Shown here piece by piece: positions 17,638-25,255 of a DNA stretch of 41,179 bases. Source of the stretch: Opitutales bacterium (GTDB lineage Bacteria > Verrucomicrobiota > Verrucomicrobiia > Opitutales > Seribacteraceae); the NCBI GenBank assembly GCA_028045305.1, contig JAOFTV010000017.1, positions 1 to 41,179 on the forward strand, given 5' to 3'. A program made the position numbers and the translations under genes. Numbering within the stretch: position 1 is the stretch's first letter; each line of letters opens with the position of its first letter. A model generated the notes under the pieces. It worked only from the letters and a program-made list of their open reading frames with translations, was not told the origin of the DNA and ran no database searches.

Positions 17638-19062
17638 TTAAAGGATGGATGGGGGCGAGTAGGCTTTGGCATCAGGAAATTTCTTTCCCCATTTACGGGA
17701 GCGCTCGACAAAGGAATCCACTTGCGACTTGGCAGAACCTATCCTGCTTTCTCCATCCAGGAGAATTTTCTCAAGATCTTTTTCCTTCAATCCAACGCGG
17801 GAGTCTTTTGCCAGGCGGGTAACCAAATCATTTTCCCGAATTTTTCCGGACCTCAAATCGTTGACCACCCCAACTGCATGTTCCTTGATCGCCTCATGCG
17901 CATCTTCTCGACCCGCACCTCCCTTGACTGCTTCCATCATGATCGTAGTTGTGAGAAGGAAGGGAAGGTAGCGCTCTCTTTCCGCTTGAATGACAGCCGG
18001 AAAAACCTCCATCTGTTTGAGTACGGTAAAGAAAGTGTCAAGTAATCCGTCGAGGGCGAAAAAGGCATCGGGCAAGGCCACTCTTCGTACCACGGAACAG
18101 GAAACATCGCCCTCGTTCCATTGATCTCCGGAGAGGTTACTGACCATGGTGAGGTAGCCGTTGAGGATGGATTGAAAGCCATTAATTCTTTCACAACTCC
18201 GGCTGTTCATTTTATGAGGCATCGCAGATGAACCGGTCTGCCCTTTGGCAAATCCTTCCCCGAGCAGTTCGTGCCCAGCCATAATTCGTAGAGTCGTGGC
18301 GAAATTAGATGGTGCCGAAGCGACCCGGACAAGCAACGAAACTATCTCAAAGTCCAAACTTCTGGGGTACACCTGTCCCACATTCTCGAAATTGGCAGTT
18401 GCCCCCAGGTGCTCCATTAATTTCTTGTCCAATTCAGCCGCTTTTTCCTCGCTCCCCAACAAAGTGACTTGATCAAGGCGTGTACCAACCGCACCTTTTA
18501 GCCCGCGATATGGGTAAGTCGCACACAGCCGGGTAAGGGATTCAAGAGATCTCTCGAGTTCCTCTCCCCAGTTGGCCAGACGCTTGCCCAGAGTGGTTAA
18601 CTGGGCAGGTACATTGTGGGAGCGGGCGGTAAGGGCTGTATCCCGGTATTCCTCAGCCCGGTCGGCCAAGACCAGCAAACAGGCAATGCCCTTTTCAAGA
18701 ATCATTCCCAAGCTTCGATGAACCTGTAACTGTTCAACATTTTCTGTAAGGTCCCGACTGGTCATCCCCTTGTGGGCATGTTGATGCCCGGAAAGATCGG
18801 CAAATTCCTCCAACCGTGCCTTTACATCATGCTTGGTTATCTGCTCGCGTTTACGGATGGATTCGAGATCAACTTTAAACTTGGTACCTTCCGACGCCTC
18901 AATGGCCTCATCCTCTATGTCTACGCCAAGATCTTTTTGAGCCCGCATAACGGCGATCCAAAATTCGCGCTCGAGCAGGATCTTGCCACCTGCAGACCAT
19001 AATTGAGACATAACCGGTGAAGCATAACGCTCGGCAAGTACATTGGGGGGGGAGTCTTTCAT
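17638..19062 (-). CDS. purB: Adenylosuccinate lyase
   Basis: Cleaves adenylosuccinate and SAICAR in purine synthesis; cytosolic tetramer. The 474 residues belong to the fumarase/aspartase superfamily, with the signature loop GSSAMPHKMN at about residues 273-283. Other superfamily segments are TSRDLTENVEQLQVHRSLG, ARSHNVPAQLTTLGKRLANW with the catalytic His region, and YRGLKGAVGTRL. Length and the SRSCERINGFQ continuation look closer to eukaryotic-type PurB than to the shorter Bacillus-type enzyme. It starts at an ATG with no visible ribosome-binding site. It is 9 bases downstream of ispH and almost certainly co-transcribed with it. Confidence 0.95.
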   Translation of the reverse strand: MKDSPPNVLAERYASPVMSQLWSAGGKILLEREFWIAVMRAQKDLGVDIEDEAIEASEGTKFKVDLESIRKREQITKHDVKARLEEFADLSGHQHAHKGMTSRDLTENVEQLQVHRSLGMILEKGIACLLVLADRAEEYRDTALTARSHNVPAQLTTLGKRLANWGEELERSLESLTRLCATYPYRGLKGAVGTRLDQVTLLGSEEKAAELDKKLMEHLGATANFENVGQVYPRSLDFEIVSLLVRVASAPSNFATTLRIMAGHELLGEGFAKGQTGSSAMPHKMNSRSCERINGFQSILNGYLTMVSNLSGDQWNEGDVSCSVVRRVALPDAFFALDGLLDTFFTVLKQMEVFPAVIQAERERYLPFLLTTTIMMEAVKGGAGREDAHEAIKEHAVGVVNDLRSGKIRENDLVTRLAKDSRVGLKEKDLEKILLDGESRIGSAKSQVDSFVERSRKWGKKFPDAKAYSPPSIL

Positions 19063-19071
19063 GCTATTATT

Positions 19072-19944
19072 TTAAAGGGATTCCAGTTTTTCACAGACCG
19101 AACGAATAATGAATTCGGGAGTGGATGCGCCCGCAGTCACTCCGACCACAGAGAACCTGTCCAGTTCGGACGCATTCAAATCTTCCACAGTTTCCACATG
19201 GAAAGCAGGCCGGTCATAGGAGGCTGCAAGTTTGGCTAATTTACAGGTGTTTGCGGAATGTTTGCCACCAATTACCACGATGGCTTCAGCCCCCTCTTTT
19301 ACCAAATCAACGAGATCAGACTGCCTTTCCTTGGTTGCTCCGCATATTGTATCAAAAACAACAAGATCCGGATAGCTCTTGGAAAGTTTGGAAATGAGCT
19401 TTTTAAATTCGTGAGTAAACATTGTGGACTGAGAAACCATGGCCACTGCGCCCTCAAACTTTGGCAGGTTGTCCACATCTTGCTCGGAGTTGACCACATG
19501 ACCACGCCCCTGAGCATACCCAATTAAGCCAATTACTTCTGGATGTTGAGGATCTCCAAAAATAACGACATCAAAACCGCGCTCGGCATGGCTCTTCACC
19601 TTACCTGCAATAATGCCCACATCTGGGCAGGTACCATCCCGAAAAGGAAGACCAAGTCCCTTAAGATAATCCCGGCGTTCTGGGGAGATTCCATGAGCCC
19701 GCACCACCACAACAGACTCCTTATCATCCTCTTTTTTGGGCAATTCAATTTCTCGATTGCTTTGATAATCTCCGACTTCCCGAACATCTTCTTTGCTCAG
19801 TGCCTTCATCATTTGCTTGTTGTGAATCAGGGGGCCATCCGTGTAAACGGTGCGCTTGCCTCCCTGGGCTTCTTCGCGAGCAATGTGGATGGCACGTTCA
19901 ACCCCCCAACAAAACCCTGCACTTTTGGCTCGAATTACTTTCAT
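19072..19944 (-). CDS. ispH: 4-hydroxy-3-methylbut-2-enyl diphosphate reductase
   Basis: The last enzyme of the MEP isoprenoid pathway, a [4Fe-4S] protein making IPP and DMAPP. The three cluster cysteines are visible: Cys12 in AGFCWGVERAI, Cys106 in DGTCPDVG and Cys201 in DTICGATKERQ. The conserved RAHG (83-86), SQSTM and GVTAGASTPE segments are present. The open frame begins at 19977, but the ATG at 19944 gives the canonical MKVIRAKSAGFC start and 290 residues. It is the first gene of the ispH-purB unit and is divergent from the exported methyltransferase gene. The isoprenoid product feeds menaquinone, matching menB elsewhere in the window. Confidence 0.95.
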   Translation of the reverse strand: MKVIRAKSAGFCWGVERAIHIAREEAQGGKRTVYTDGPLIHNKQMMKALSKEDVREVGDYQSNREIELPKKEDDKESVVVVRAHGISPERRDYLKGLGLPFRDGTCPDVGIIAGKVKSHAERGFDVVIFGDPQHPEVIGLIGYAQGRGHVVNSEQDVDNLPKFEGAVAMVSQSTMFTHEFKKLISKLSKSYPDLVVFDTICGATKERQSDLVDLVKEGAEAIVVIGGKHSANTCKLAKLAASYDRPAFHVETVEDLNASELDRFSVVGVTAGASTPEFIIRSVCEKLESL

Positions 19945-20026
19945 CTGGTTCAACCACCCTAAGCTTTTCGTGCCCACGATTCAATATTGATTTGCCATCC
20001 CACAGGATTCATAAAAGAAATTCCCT

Positions 20027-20779
20027 ATGCCCTATCGAAAATTCTCTTTCTCCATCCTTATTCATGGTGGAATCCTTTCACTCTGCACCATATTTGCCTG
20101 TAACCTCTCCCGCTTGCATGCGAATGAAAACGCCCCCTATTCAACTGGTGAAGCCTCCCGCGACGGAATTGGAAAGTTTTACATGGATCGGGAAATCTCA
20201 AAAGTTATGGGACATTTGGGTGCCGGCTGGCTGGAAAGACCCCAAAGAGAACAAGAAGAACGCACCGATTTACTGGTTGAAAACTTGAACCTTCAACCAT
20301 CTGACCATGTGGTCGACTTAGGTGCCGGCTCTGGATACTTCTCCTTCCGTATCGCACCCAAGGTGCCTCAGGGAAAAGTTTATGCCGTGGATATTTCCAA
20401 GGAAATGCTCGCCATTGTCCGGGCAAAAATGAAGAAAATGAAATTTGAAAATGTGATGCCCGTGCACAGCACAATCACTGACTTGAATGTTAAAGAAGGT
20501 ACCATTGATTGCATCTTCATTGTTGATGCTTACCATGAATTTTCTCACCCTTTGGAGATGGGTCAGTCGATTTTTCGAGCCCTCAAGCCTGGGGGAAAAC
20601 TGATATTGATCGAGTACCGCCTGGAAGATCCATTCGTCCCGATCAAAAAGCTCCACAAGATGTCCCAAAAACAAGCGGTTAAGGAGTTGTCTGTCGTCGG
20701 TCTGCAATGGTCAAAAACGCTCGATTTTTTACCCCAGCAGCACTTCATGATTTTCCAAAAGCCGGCCCCCTCTAATTAA
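20027..20779 (+). CDS. Exported or lipid-anchored SAM-dependent methyltransferase-like protein
   Basis: A class I SAM methyltransferase fold: motif I VVDLGAGSGYFSFRIA, the acidic end of strand 2 in YAVDISKEML, the FIVDAYHEF segment and ALKPGGKLILIEY. The N-terminus has a hydrophobic stretch (SILIHGGILSLCTIFACNLS) that looks like a signal peptide or imperfect lipobox, so the protein may be exported. A methyltransferase outside the cytosol is puzzling because SAM is cytosolic. A later start near MDREISKVMG would give a soluble enzyme, but the same arrangement seems to exist in Planctomycetes/Verrucomicrobia homologues I recall. Substrate unknown. The next gene follows 30 bases later. Confidence 0.8.
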   Translation: MPYRKFSFSILIHGGILSLCTIFACNLSRLHANENAPYSTGEASRDGIGKFYMDREISKVMGHLGAGWLERPQREQEERTDLLVENLNLQPSDHVVDLGAGSGYFSFRIAPKVPQGKVYAVDISKEMLAIVRAKMKKMKFENVMPVHSTITDLNVKEGTIDCIFIVDAYHEFSHPLEMGQSIFRALKPGGKLILIEYRLEDPFVPIKKLHKMSQKQAVKELSVVGLQWSKTLDFLPQQHFMIFQKPAPSN

Positions 20780-20809
20780 GCAACTTTTCACCCTTCAGCC
20801 ATCATTACT

Positions 20810-21313
20810 ATGAAAATTATTCTTTTTCTATTCGTTCTTTCTCCCGCTCTTTTGCTTGCCAATGTGGTCGAGGTTGCAGGCTACCGCTTTGTGGCTCCGG
20901 CAGACTGGGAGCAAAGCGAACCATCATCTTCCATGCGTAAGGCGCAATTCGAATTAAAAACCGCGGCTGGCAAGACCGCTGAACTGGTGTTTTTCTACTT
21001 TGGTGCAAATGGGGGCGGAGGAGTACGCGCCAATGTTGATCGTTGGATGAAGCAATTTACAGGTATTCAAAAGCAGGACCTGGAAGAAAAAATCGTGGAG
21101 GAGGTGAAAGTTACCTACGCCCGTGCAACCGGCACCTTTCTTAGCGGTTCCCCCTTTGGCCCGAAAACTCCAAAACCCGATCATTCCCTACTCGCGGCAA
21201 TTGTGGAGGGTAGTAAAGGATCGATTTTCATCAAACTAATTGGCAGTACAAAAGCGGTGATTGCACACGAGCAAGAAGTTGCCGATATGATCAAGGGAGC
21301 TTTAAAAAAATAA
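20810..21313 (+). CDS. Exported protein of unknown function, 167 aa
   Basis: The family is not recognised. The N-terminus MKIILFLFVLSPALLLAN is a signal peptide with a likely cleavage after LLLA or LAN. The mature part begins VVEVAGYRFVAPADWEQSEPSS, which looks like the opening of small periplasmic proteins that carry a W-containing strand, and contains FYFGANGGGGVRANVDRWMKQF and FIKLIGSTKAVIAHEQEVADMIKGALKK at the end. Composition suggests a compact alpha/beta domain. It lies 30 bases after the exported methyltransferase gene and may be co-transcribed, and ends 14 bases from the convergent amidase gene. Confidence 0.7.
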   Translation: MKIILFLFVLSPALLLANVVEVAGYRFVAPADWEQSEPSSSMRKAQFELKTAAGKTAELVFFYFGANGGGGVRANVDRWMKQFTGIQKQDLEEKIVEEVKVTYARATGTFLSGSPFGPKTPKPDHSLLAAIVEGSKGSIFIKLIGSTKAVIAHEQEVADMIKGALKK

Positions 21314-21327
21314 GTTCCTAATCGGTT

Positions 21328-22530
21328 TTATTCAGCCGCCCAGTTTTGTAATCCCATCAAAACCGCCTCGGTATACTCCGAAACCAAACCGAACGCATCA
21401 CCCTCCCCTTCCTTTATCCACTTTTGAACCCGGGGGTAAATGGCCTGAGAATTTGCCACATAAGGTTCGAGAAAAACGACCGGGCAACGGTATATTCGGT
21501 TAGCCAATAGGTTGCGGGCCCAGACCCCAGGAACTTCTCCAATTTTCAGGGCGTTGGGTCCTTTGTAAGAAAAAGTCGGCATGCCGGTGACTTGAGAAAA
21601 GGAATGTGAAAGGGCTTCCGCCAAGTGCTGTTCCATAACAGACCATCGATTGAGCAAGCGCCAGATAAGTTCAAACCTCTGATCATCATAGGCGAGTTCG
21701 CCACCCATGTAACATCCGTTGACCAGAATATGGTGGTCATTCCGACCCACCAGTTCTCTTTTTTCCGCATCCGGCCAGGGGGCGGCGTTAAAATGTATGG
21801 AGATCACCAAATCCGGCTTGATCGAATGATTGATTAAATTTGCACGTGCCCTGATTTCATCGACCCGGTAAAAGAGCAATTCCTGGCGTTCACGAATGAG
21901 GATATTTTTTTTCTCCGTATTGTTGTAGTCCTCGCCCAGGACTGTTTTTGACCACTCCACTGCATCTTCGCGAAAATGCTGCGGTCGGTTCTCGGTTACA
22001 GGTTCGGCTTTTTTACGGACGAGCACGGGGATGGCACCCAACTCCTTGAGAGCAGGAACTAAATTTTTGGCCACTGCCAGGGCAAGGTCGCCTTCTTTAA
22101 CCGGTTGGTCATCATTCAGTGAAAAATGCCTTTTTTCCATCGCCGACCAGGCTCCACCAATATGCCCGGGGTCTAGGGCGATAGTCAAACCACGCAGGTT
22201 TGTGGAAATTGATTTTGCCTTGGTGAACGAACTGGGTGTTTTTTCATCTTTCTTAAAATACAAATCGTACCAATCGTCCTGTTGTGGGAATTTTCGTATA
22301 CTTACTTTATCCTCTTTAATATTAATCCAAGCAGACCACCACTCCGGTCGCGGGCAATAGACGGTGTCTAAAAAATGAATAAATTCACCACGGGTTATGG
22401 ACTCCTGAAAAATATCCAGGTCTGACCATTGCGGATCCTCGGCCAATGAAGTTGTTTTGGCATTCAAGCAAAACGAGAAAATGAATCCCAGTAAAAGATA
22501 GATTAAATTCCTGTACACACCGACCAACAT
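21328..22530 (-). CDS. N-acetylmuramoyl-L-alanine amidase (Amidase_3 type), exported
   Basis: A zinc amidase that cuts the stem peptide from peptidoglycan in the envelope. Zinc ligands and catalytic residues are seen as LDPGH, the Glu of VKEGDLALAVAKNL, the His of VISIHFNAAP and the Glu of VVFLEPYV. The frame opens at an ATG at 22584, but the ATG at 22530 gives a normal signal peptide (MLVGVYRNLIYLLLGFIFSFCLNA) and is preferred; this is a judgement. A long insert with MEKRHFSLNDDQ and a DAVEWSKTVLG region precedes the SIHF motif. At 400 residues it is longer than the minimal domain, so the N-terminal 90 or so residues may bind substrate. Confidence 0.82.
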   Translation of the reverse strand: MLVGVYRNLIYLLLGFIFSFCLNAKTTSLAEDPQWSDLDIFQESITRGEFIHFLDTVYCPRPEWWSAWINIKEDKVSIRKFPQQDDWYDLYFKKDEKTPSSFTKAKSISTNLRGLTIALDPGHIGGAWSAMEKRHFSLNDDQPVKEGDLALAVAKNLVPALKELGAIPVLVRKKAEPVTENRPQHFREDAVEWSKTVLGEDYNNTEKKNILIRERQELLFYRVDEIRARANLINHSIKPDLVISIHFNAAPWPDAEKRELVGRNDHHILVNGCYMGGELAYDDQRFELIWRLLNRWSVMEQHLAEALSHSFSQVTGMPTFSYKGPNALKIGEVPGVWARNLLANRIYRCPVVFLEPYVANSQAIYPRVQKWIKEGEGDAFGLVSEYTEAVLMGLQNWAAE

Positions 22531-22684
22531 GAATCGGGTTAAACCATAGGAAAAGAAAATTCTCAGGTTCATAAAAATACGCATTTACCAGCCAGGGATA
22601 AACAACAGTACTACCATCCACTTACCTTCAATTTCTGGAGAATATTTGAAGGCCAGTTGAAAAAACCGGACCACTGTGTTCGTC

Positions 22685-22698
22685 GAGAAATATTACCC
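22685..22698. promoter_or_regulatory. Upstream activator-like element A1
   Basis: The AATATT core at 22689-22694 with ACCC on its right belongs to the GG-AATATT-CC family seen in front of three genes. The left arm (GAGA) is degenerate. Its centre is 33 bp from that of A2. Confidence 0.5.
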
Positions 22699-22718
22699 AT
22701 AAATTTTATAATTCATGC

Positions 22719-22731
22719 GTAAATATTCCCC
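22719..22731. promoter_or_regulatory. Upstream activator-like element A2
   Basis: GTAAATATTCCCC: AATATT core with a CCCC right arm. Its centre lies about 91 bp before the TGGCA element at 22816. See the combined description under findings. Confidence 0.55.
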
Positions 22732-22815
22732 AAAAAATCACAGATTGAGTGTAATTAATTACCATTAACTTTCACTAATACATAACAATGAGACACTTAC
22801 GATATAATAAAGAAA

Positions 22816-22832
22816 TGGCATAGAAAATGGAA
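22816..22832 (+). promoter_or_regulatory. Sigma-54-like -24/-12 element A
   Basis: TGGCATAGAAAATGGAA. GG at 22817-22818, ten bases, then G at 22829, the GG-N10-G spacing of sigma-54 promoters, but with ATGG where TTGC is usual. The ATG of the next gene is 53 bases from the first T. Confidence 0.55.
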
Positions 22833-22868
22833 AAGGCCGGTATTATTAATCACTAACCGATCAAAACT

Positions 22869-23515
22869 ATGAAAAAAACAACACTCACAATCATTCTAAG
22901 CAGTATTTTAGCGTTTAGCGTTAGCTTTGGGCAAGAACGTCCAAGACTAGCTAAGTTAATCGTTGCTAAAGCCATAAAAGAAAAAGTTAGTTCAGGAGAT
23001 ATCGTAAGAAAAGATAGACCAGAACTTTCCGATGAAGCTAAAGATCAACTTGGTGAACTAAAGGAAAGAAGGAAGCCCTGCGTGCCGAACTCAAGGAAAA
23101 CATTTCCAAACTTGGAGAAGGTGCGACTAAAGAAGAAATCAAAGAAGCAACCCAAGCCTTCAAGCAGGCAAATCAAGATCGTTTTGATGAGATCAAGGAA
23201 TCTCATGAGTCTATTCGTGAAGATATCAAAGAAGCACGCCCACATCGTCAAGAGCGCCCGCAACTTAATATGTCTGATGAACTGAAAGCTAAAGTTGTAG
23301 GCTTAAAAGAAAAGCGTGAAGAAATGAAGGATTCAAGAAAAGCTCTTCGTGAAGATCTTAAGAATGCAAGCACTGAAGAAAAACAAGTAATTATTGCAGA
23401 GTATAAAGAAACCAATCGGGCAAAGCATCAGGAAATCAAAGAAAATACCAAGGCTTTAAAAGAAGAAATCCGCGAGAATGTAGAAACTGAAGCTACGAGA
23501 ACATCAGATCTCTGA
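22869..23515 (+). pseudogene. Exported helical repeat protein, frameshifted (paralog of 26856-27620 gene)
   Basis: Two overlapping frames together encode a 215-residue protein homologous to the intact gene at 26856. The first frame has a signal peptide (MKKTTLTIILSSILAFSVSFGQ) and continues through RPELSDEAKDQLGELKE; after about 23066 it loses similarity and ends at 23285. The -1 frame picks up at once with KKEALRAELKENISKLGEGATKEE and runs to the end at 23515, finishing in EATRTSDL as the paralog does. One missing A in the AAA run at 23065-23067 explains it. The protein would hold two 75-residue Lys/Glu-rich helical repeats of unknown function. Mutation, sequencing error and programmed slippage are all possible; no canonical slippery heptamer is seen. 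Confidence 0.8.
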
Positions 23516-23577
23516 TTTATCTATTCATTAACAATATGTTAGATCTATCAGATTTTTAATCTGCGTTAGTCTGTTCT

Positions 23578-23609
23578 GGGAGTTCCCTCGCAAGGGAACT
23601 CCCTTTTTT
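23578..23609 (+). terminator. Strong intrinsic terminator
   Basis: GGGAGTTCCC (23578-23587) and GGGAACTCCC (23594-23603) form a perfect 10-bp stem with loop TCGCAA, followed by TTTTTT (23604-23609). It ends the frameshifted repeat-protein unit. Confidence 0.95.
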
Positions 23610-23742
23610 GTTTTGCTGCCAAAATGAGAAACTTAACCTCATATTCAATTTCAGGAAATAGATGGCATGCAGAACTCTATTGAAGGTTAATCACTCAAAC
23701 TGGAAACATTTAATACACATTTTATTAAACTAAGGAAAGGCA

Positions 23743-23755
23743 GGTATTATTTCCC
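23743..23755. promoter_or_regulatory. Upstream activator-like element B1
   Basis: GGTATTATTTCCC. The first 12 bases match the reverse complement of B2 (GGGATTATTTCC) at 11 of 12 positions, so B1 and B2 are an inverted pair with centres 32 bp apart. Confidence 0.6.
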
Positions 23756-23774
23756 TACTTAATCGCACAAAACT

Positions 23775-23787
23775 GGAAATAATCCCC
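23775..23787. promoter_or_regulatory. Upstream activator-like element B2
   Basis: GGAAATAATCCCC, an inverted copy of B1. Its centre is about 93 bp before the TGGCACA at 23874, the same distance as C2 in the third promoter. Confidence 0.6.
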
Positions 23788-23873
23788 ACTTCCTATTGAA
23801 GTCCATCTTTTACAAATTCAATAGATTTAACACTGACTACTAATAGTCAACGACTTGTGCGAAATTAGTCTTT

Positions 23874-23890
23874 TGGCACAAAATATGAAA
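23874..23890 (+). promoter_or_regulatory. Sigma-54-like -24/-12 element B
   Basis: TGGCACAAAATATGAAA, with GG-N10-G spacing (23875-23876 and 23887), nearly identical to element C. The full block TGGCACARAADATGAAAGAGAATA is shared with the promoter at 26801. It lies 53 bases before the EF-hand gene's ATG. Confidence 0.65.
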
Positions 23891-23926
23891 GAGAATATCT
23901 AACAATTCCTAATCATAAAAAAATAC

Positions 23927-24292
23927 ATGAAAACAAAATTACTAATGACAATACCCCTCTTTATTTCTGCCACTTTGTTGGGTACTTCTGACCCAACAGG
24001 CGATATTAAGCCACCTGGTTTTCCCATCCGTGATCAAATAGTAAAAAGGTTTGATATTGATGGGGATGGAAAGTTGAACATGGATGAGCGTTCTACAATG
24101 CGTAAGAAAATGCAGGGGAAAAAAGAGGAACTTATGCAAAAATTTGACGCGAATGGGGATGGCATACTCGATAATGAGGAACGATCCACAATCAGAAAAG
24201 CATTTCAAAAACGTAAATCGGAAGCTTTTGAAAGTTTTGATGCAGACGGAGAAGAAATTCGTGATCAGGTTGAAGCGGAGCCTAACCGGTAA
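23927..24292 (+). CDS. Exported EF-hand calcium-binding protein
   Basis: A small exported protein of 121 residues. A signal peptide is followed by two canonical EF-hand loops, DIDGDGKLNMDE (43-54) and DANGDGILDNEE (74-85), each with helix-like flanks and the repeated ERSTMRK/ERSTIRK exit. A third loop begins at Asp105 (FDADGEEIRDQVE) but lacks the second Asp-Gly pair, so it looks degenerate or shortened. The protein probably binds calcium in the periplasm or outside the cell; its partner is unknown. The start is directly downstream of a sigma-54-like promoter with activator-like elements. The next gene follows after 33 bases and is probably co-transcribed. Confidence 0.85.
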   Translation: MKTKLLMTIPLFISATLLGTSDPTGDIKPPGFPIRDQIVKRFDIDGDGKLNMDERSTMRKKMQGKKEELMQKFDANGDGILDNEERSTIRKAFQKRKSEAFESFDADGEEIRDQVEAEPNR

Positions 24293-24325
24293 TCCAATCT
24301 TTAATTAATAATTGAATTATTTGTC

Positions 24326-24820
24326 ATGATTGAATCAAATGGAATTTTAGGCACATTGATGTCTCAATCTCACGCACAAGGCCGTTCTCACTTAACAGAT
24401 AAGCAATCCCAGCTTATTTCGGACACATTAAGTAGGTACGATCCAAATAAACTTACTGAAGCTGATGCTAAAGAAATTACATCAAGTTTCAGGGAAGCGG
24501 GAATCCGACCCAGCAAAGCACTGAAGGAGATAATGTTAGCGGAAGGGATTGATGCAAAAATAGTCGCTAAAAAAGCTGGACTTCAGCGTCCGCAAATCAG
24601 TGGTTCAGCTGAAATGAAGGAAAGTTTAAATATTAATGAGAATCAGTTAAGCGAACTCTACAAACTTCTTCATCAATACCACAGTGATGATTCACGAGAT
24701 GCAGATCGTAATTATTTATTAAATTCCATTCAGGGTGTGTTAGGAGGTATTGAGATGATTGGACTTAAAGAGGTTACTAGGGCTCATGAAACTAATCAGA
24801 AGATGCTCCAAACCGTTTGA
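24326..24820 (+). CDS. Unknown protein, 164 aa
   Basis: Family not recognised. The product is hydrophilic and mostly helical, with no signal peptide. It opens MIESNGILGTLMSQSHAQGRSHLTDKQ, followed by a segment LSRYDPNKLTEADAKEITSSFREAGIRPSKALKEIM that resembles a helix-loop-helix of calcium-binding or flagellar-type small proteins, though no complete EF-hand loop is present. The second half (SELYKLLHQYHSDDSRDADRNYLL) is amphipathic. It sits 33 bases after the EF-hand gene in the same direction, with no promoter elements of its own, so I place it in that transcript. Start uncertain by a few codons. Confidence 0.65.
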   Translation: MIESNGILGTLMSQSHAQGRSHLTDKQSQLISDTLSRYDPNKLTEADAKEITSSFREAGIRPSKALKEIMLAEGIDAKIVAKKAGLQRPQISGSAEMKESLNINENQLSELYKLLHQYHSDDSRDADRNYLLNSIQGVLGGIEMIGLKEVTRAHETNQKMLQTV

Positions 24821-25255
24821 ACAAAATACTAGCAATCAACTCGAATCCATTCCTTAAATAAGGATCTATTTAAATGAATGTTAAGCCATTTTTATGCTTT
24901 TAGCATATGGACAATCATTCGGAGTAAGGTCAGGTCTACTGAAGGCGAGAGCATTAAATTTTCTACGCGATGAGGGAGTTGGGAGGCATAATACCTGGTT
25001 ACAAGAGTTGGGCGGTTTGTAGGGTAATCGTCCTAATATGAGGGTTTGATAACAGGTTGCCCCTCCCCTCTCGCCCTTAACTTTCGATTTACGCAACCCT
25101 CGATACGATTAATTACATTTCAATATTAATTTACAAAAACCAGGATCTTAAACTGAAAAAAAAATTATTACTATTAAACGATCAAGCACAAGAGCTACAT
25201 CTTTTGTAAAGGTTGATTGACTCAAAAAAGAATTGCGGTTCATTTCATCTTATCC
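24821..25255. other. Intergenic region upstream of the sigma-54 activator gene
   Basis: About 435 bases without a convincing gene. The stretch 24900-25090 is less AT-rich than its surroundings and holds an open minus-strand frame of 71 codons (24881-25096) with low-quality composition, which I do not call. 25100-25216 is AT-rich and contains ACTGAAAAAAAAATTATTACT. The GG-AATATT-CC elements and TGGCA motif found elsewhere are absent, so the activator itself is probably not under the same control. Confidence 0.5.

Larger units (their letters stand above)
23610..23926. other. Intergenic AT-rich region upstream of EF-hand gene
   Basis: No gene is seen between the terminator and the ATG at 23927. 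The stretch is AT-rich and holds elements B1, B2 and the sigma-54-like element B listed separately. A second TGGCA at about 23663 lacks the downstream ATGRAA and is not counted. Confidence 0.6.

Noticed and set aside
23663-23679. Another TGGCA (TGGCATGCAGAACTC) before element B1
   Set aside because: Lacks the ATGRAA part and lies upstream of the paired elements, not downstream.
24881-25096. Minus-strand open frame of 71 codons
   Set aside because: Composition is not protein-like, there is no start context or recognised family, and it lies in a regulatory gap; kept as a finding only.
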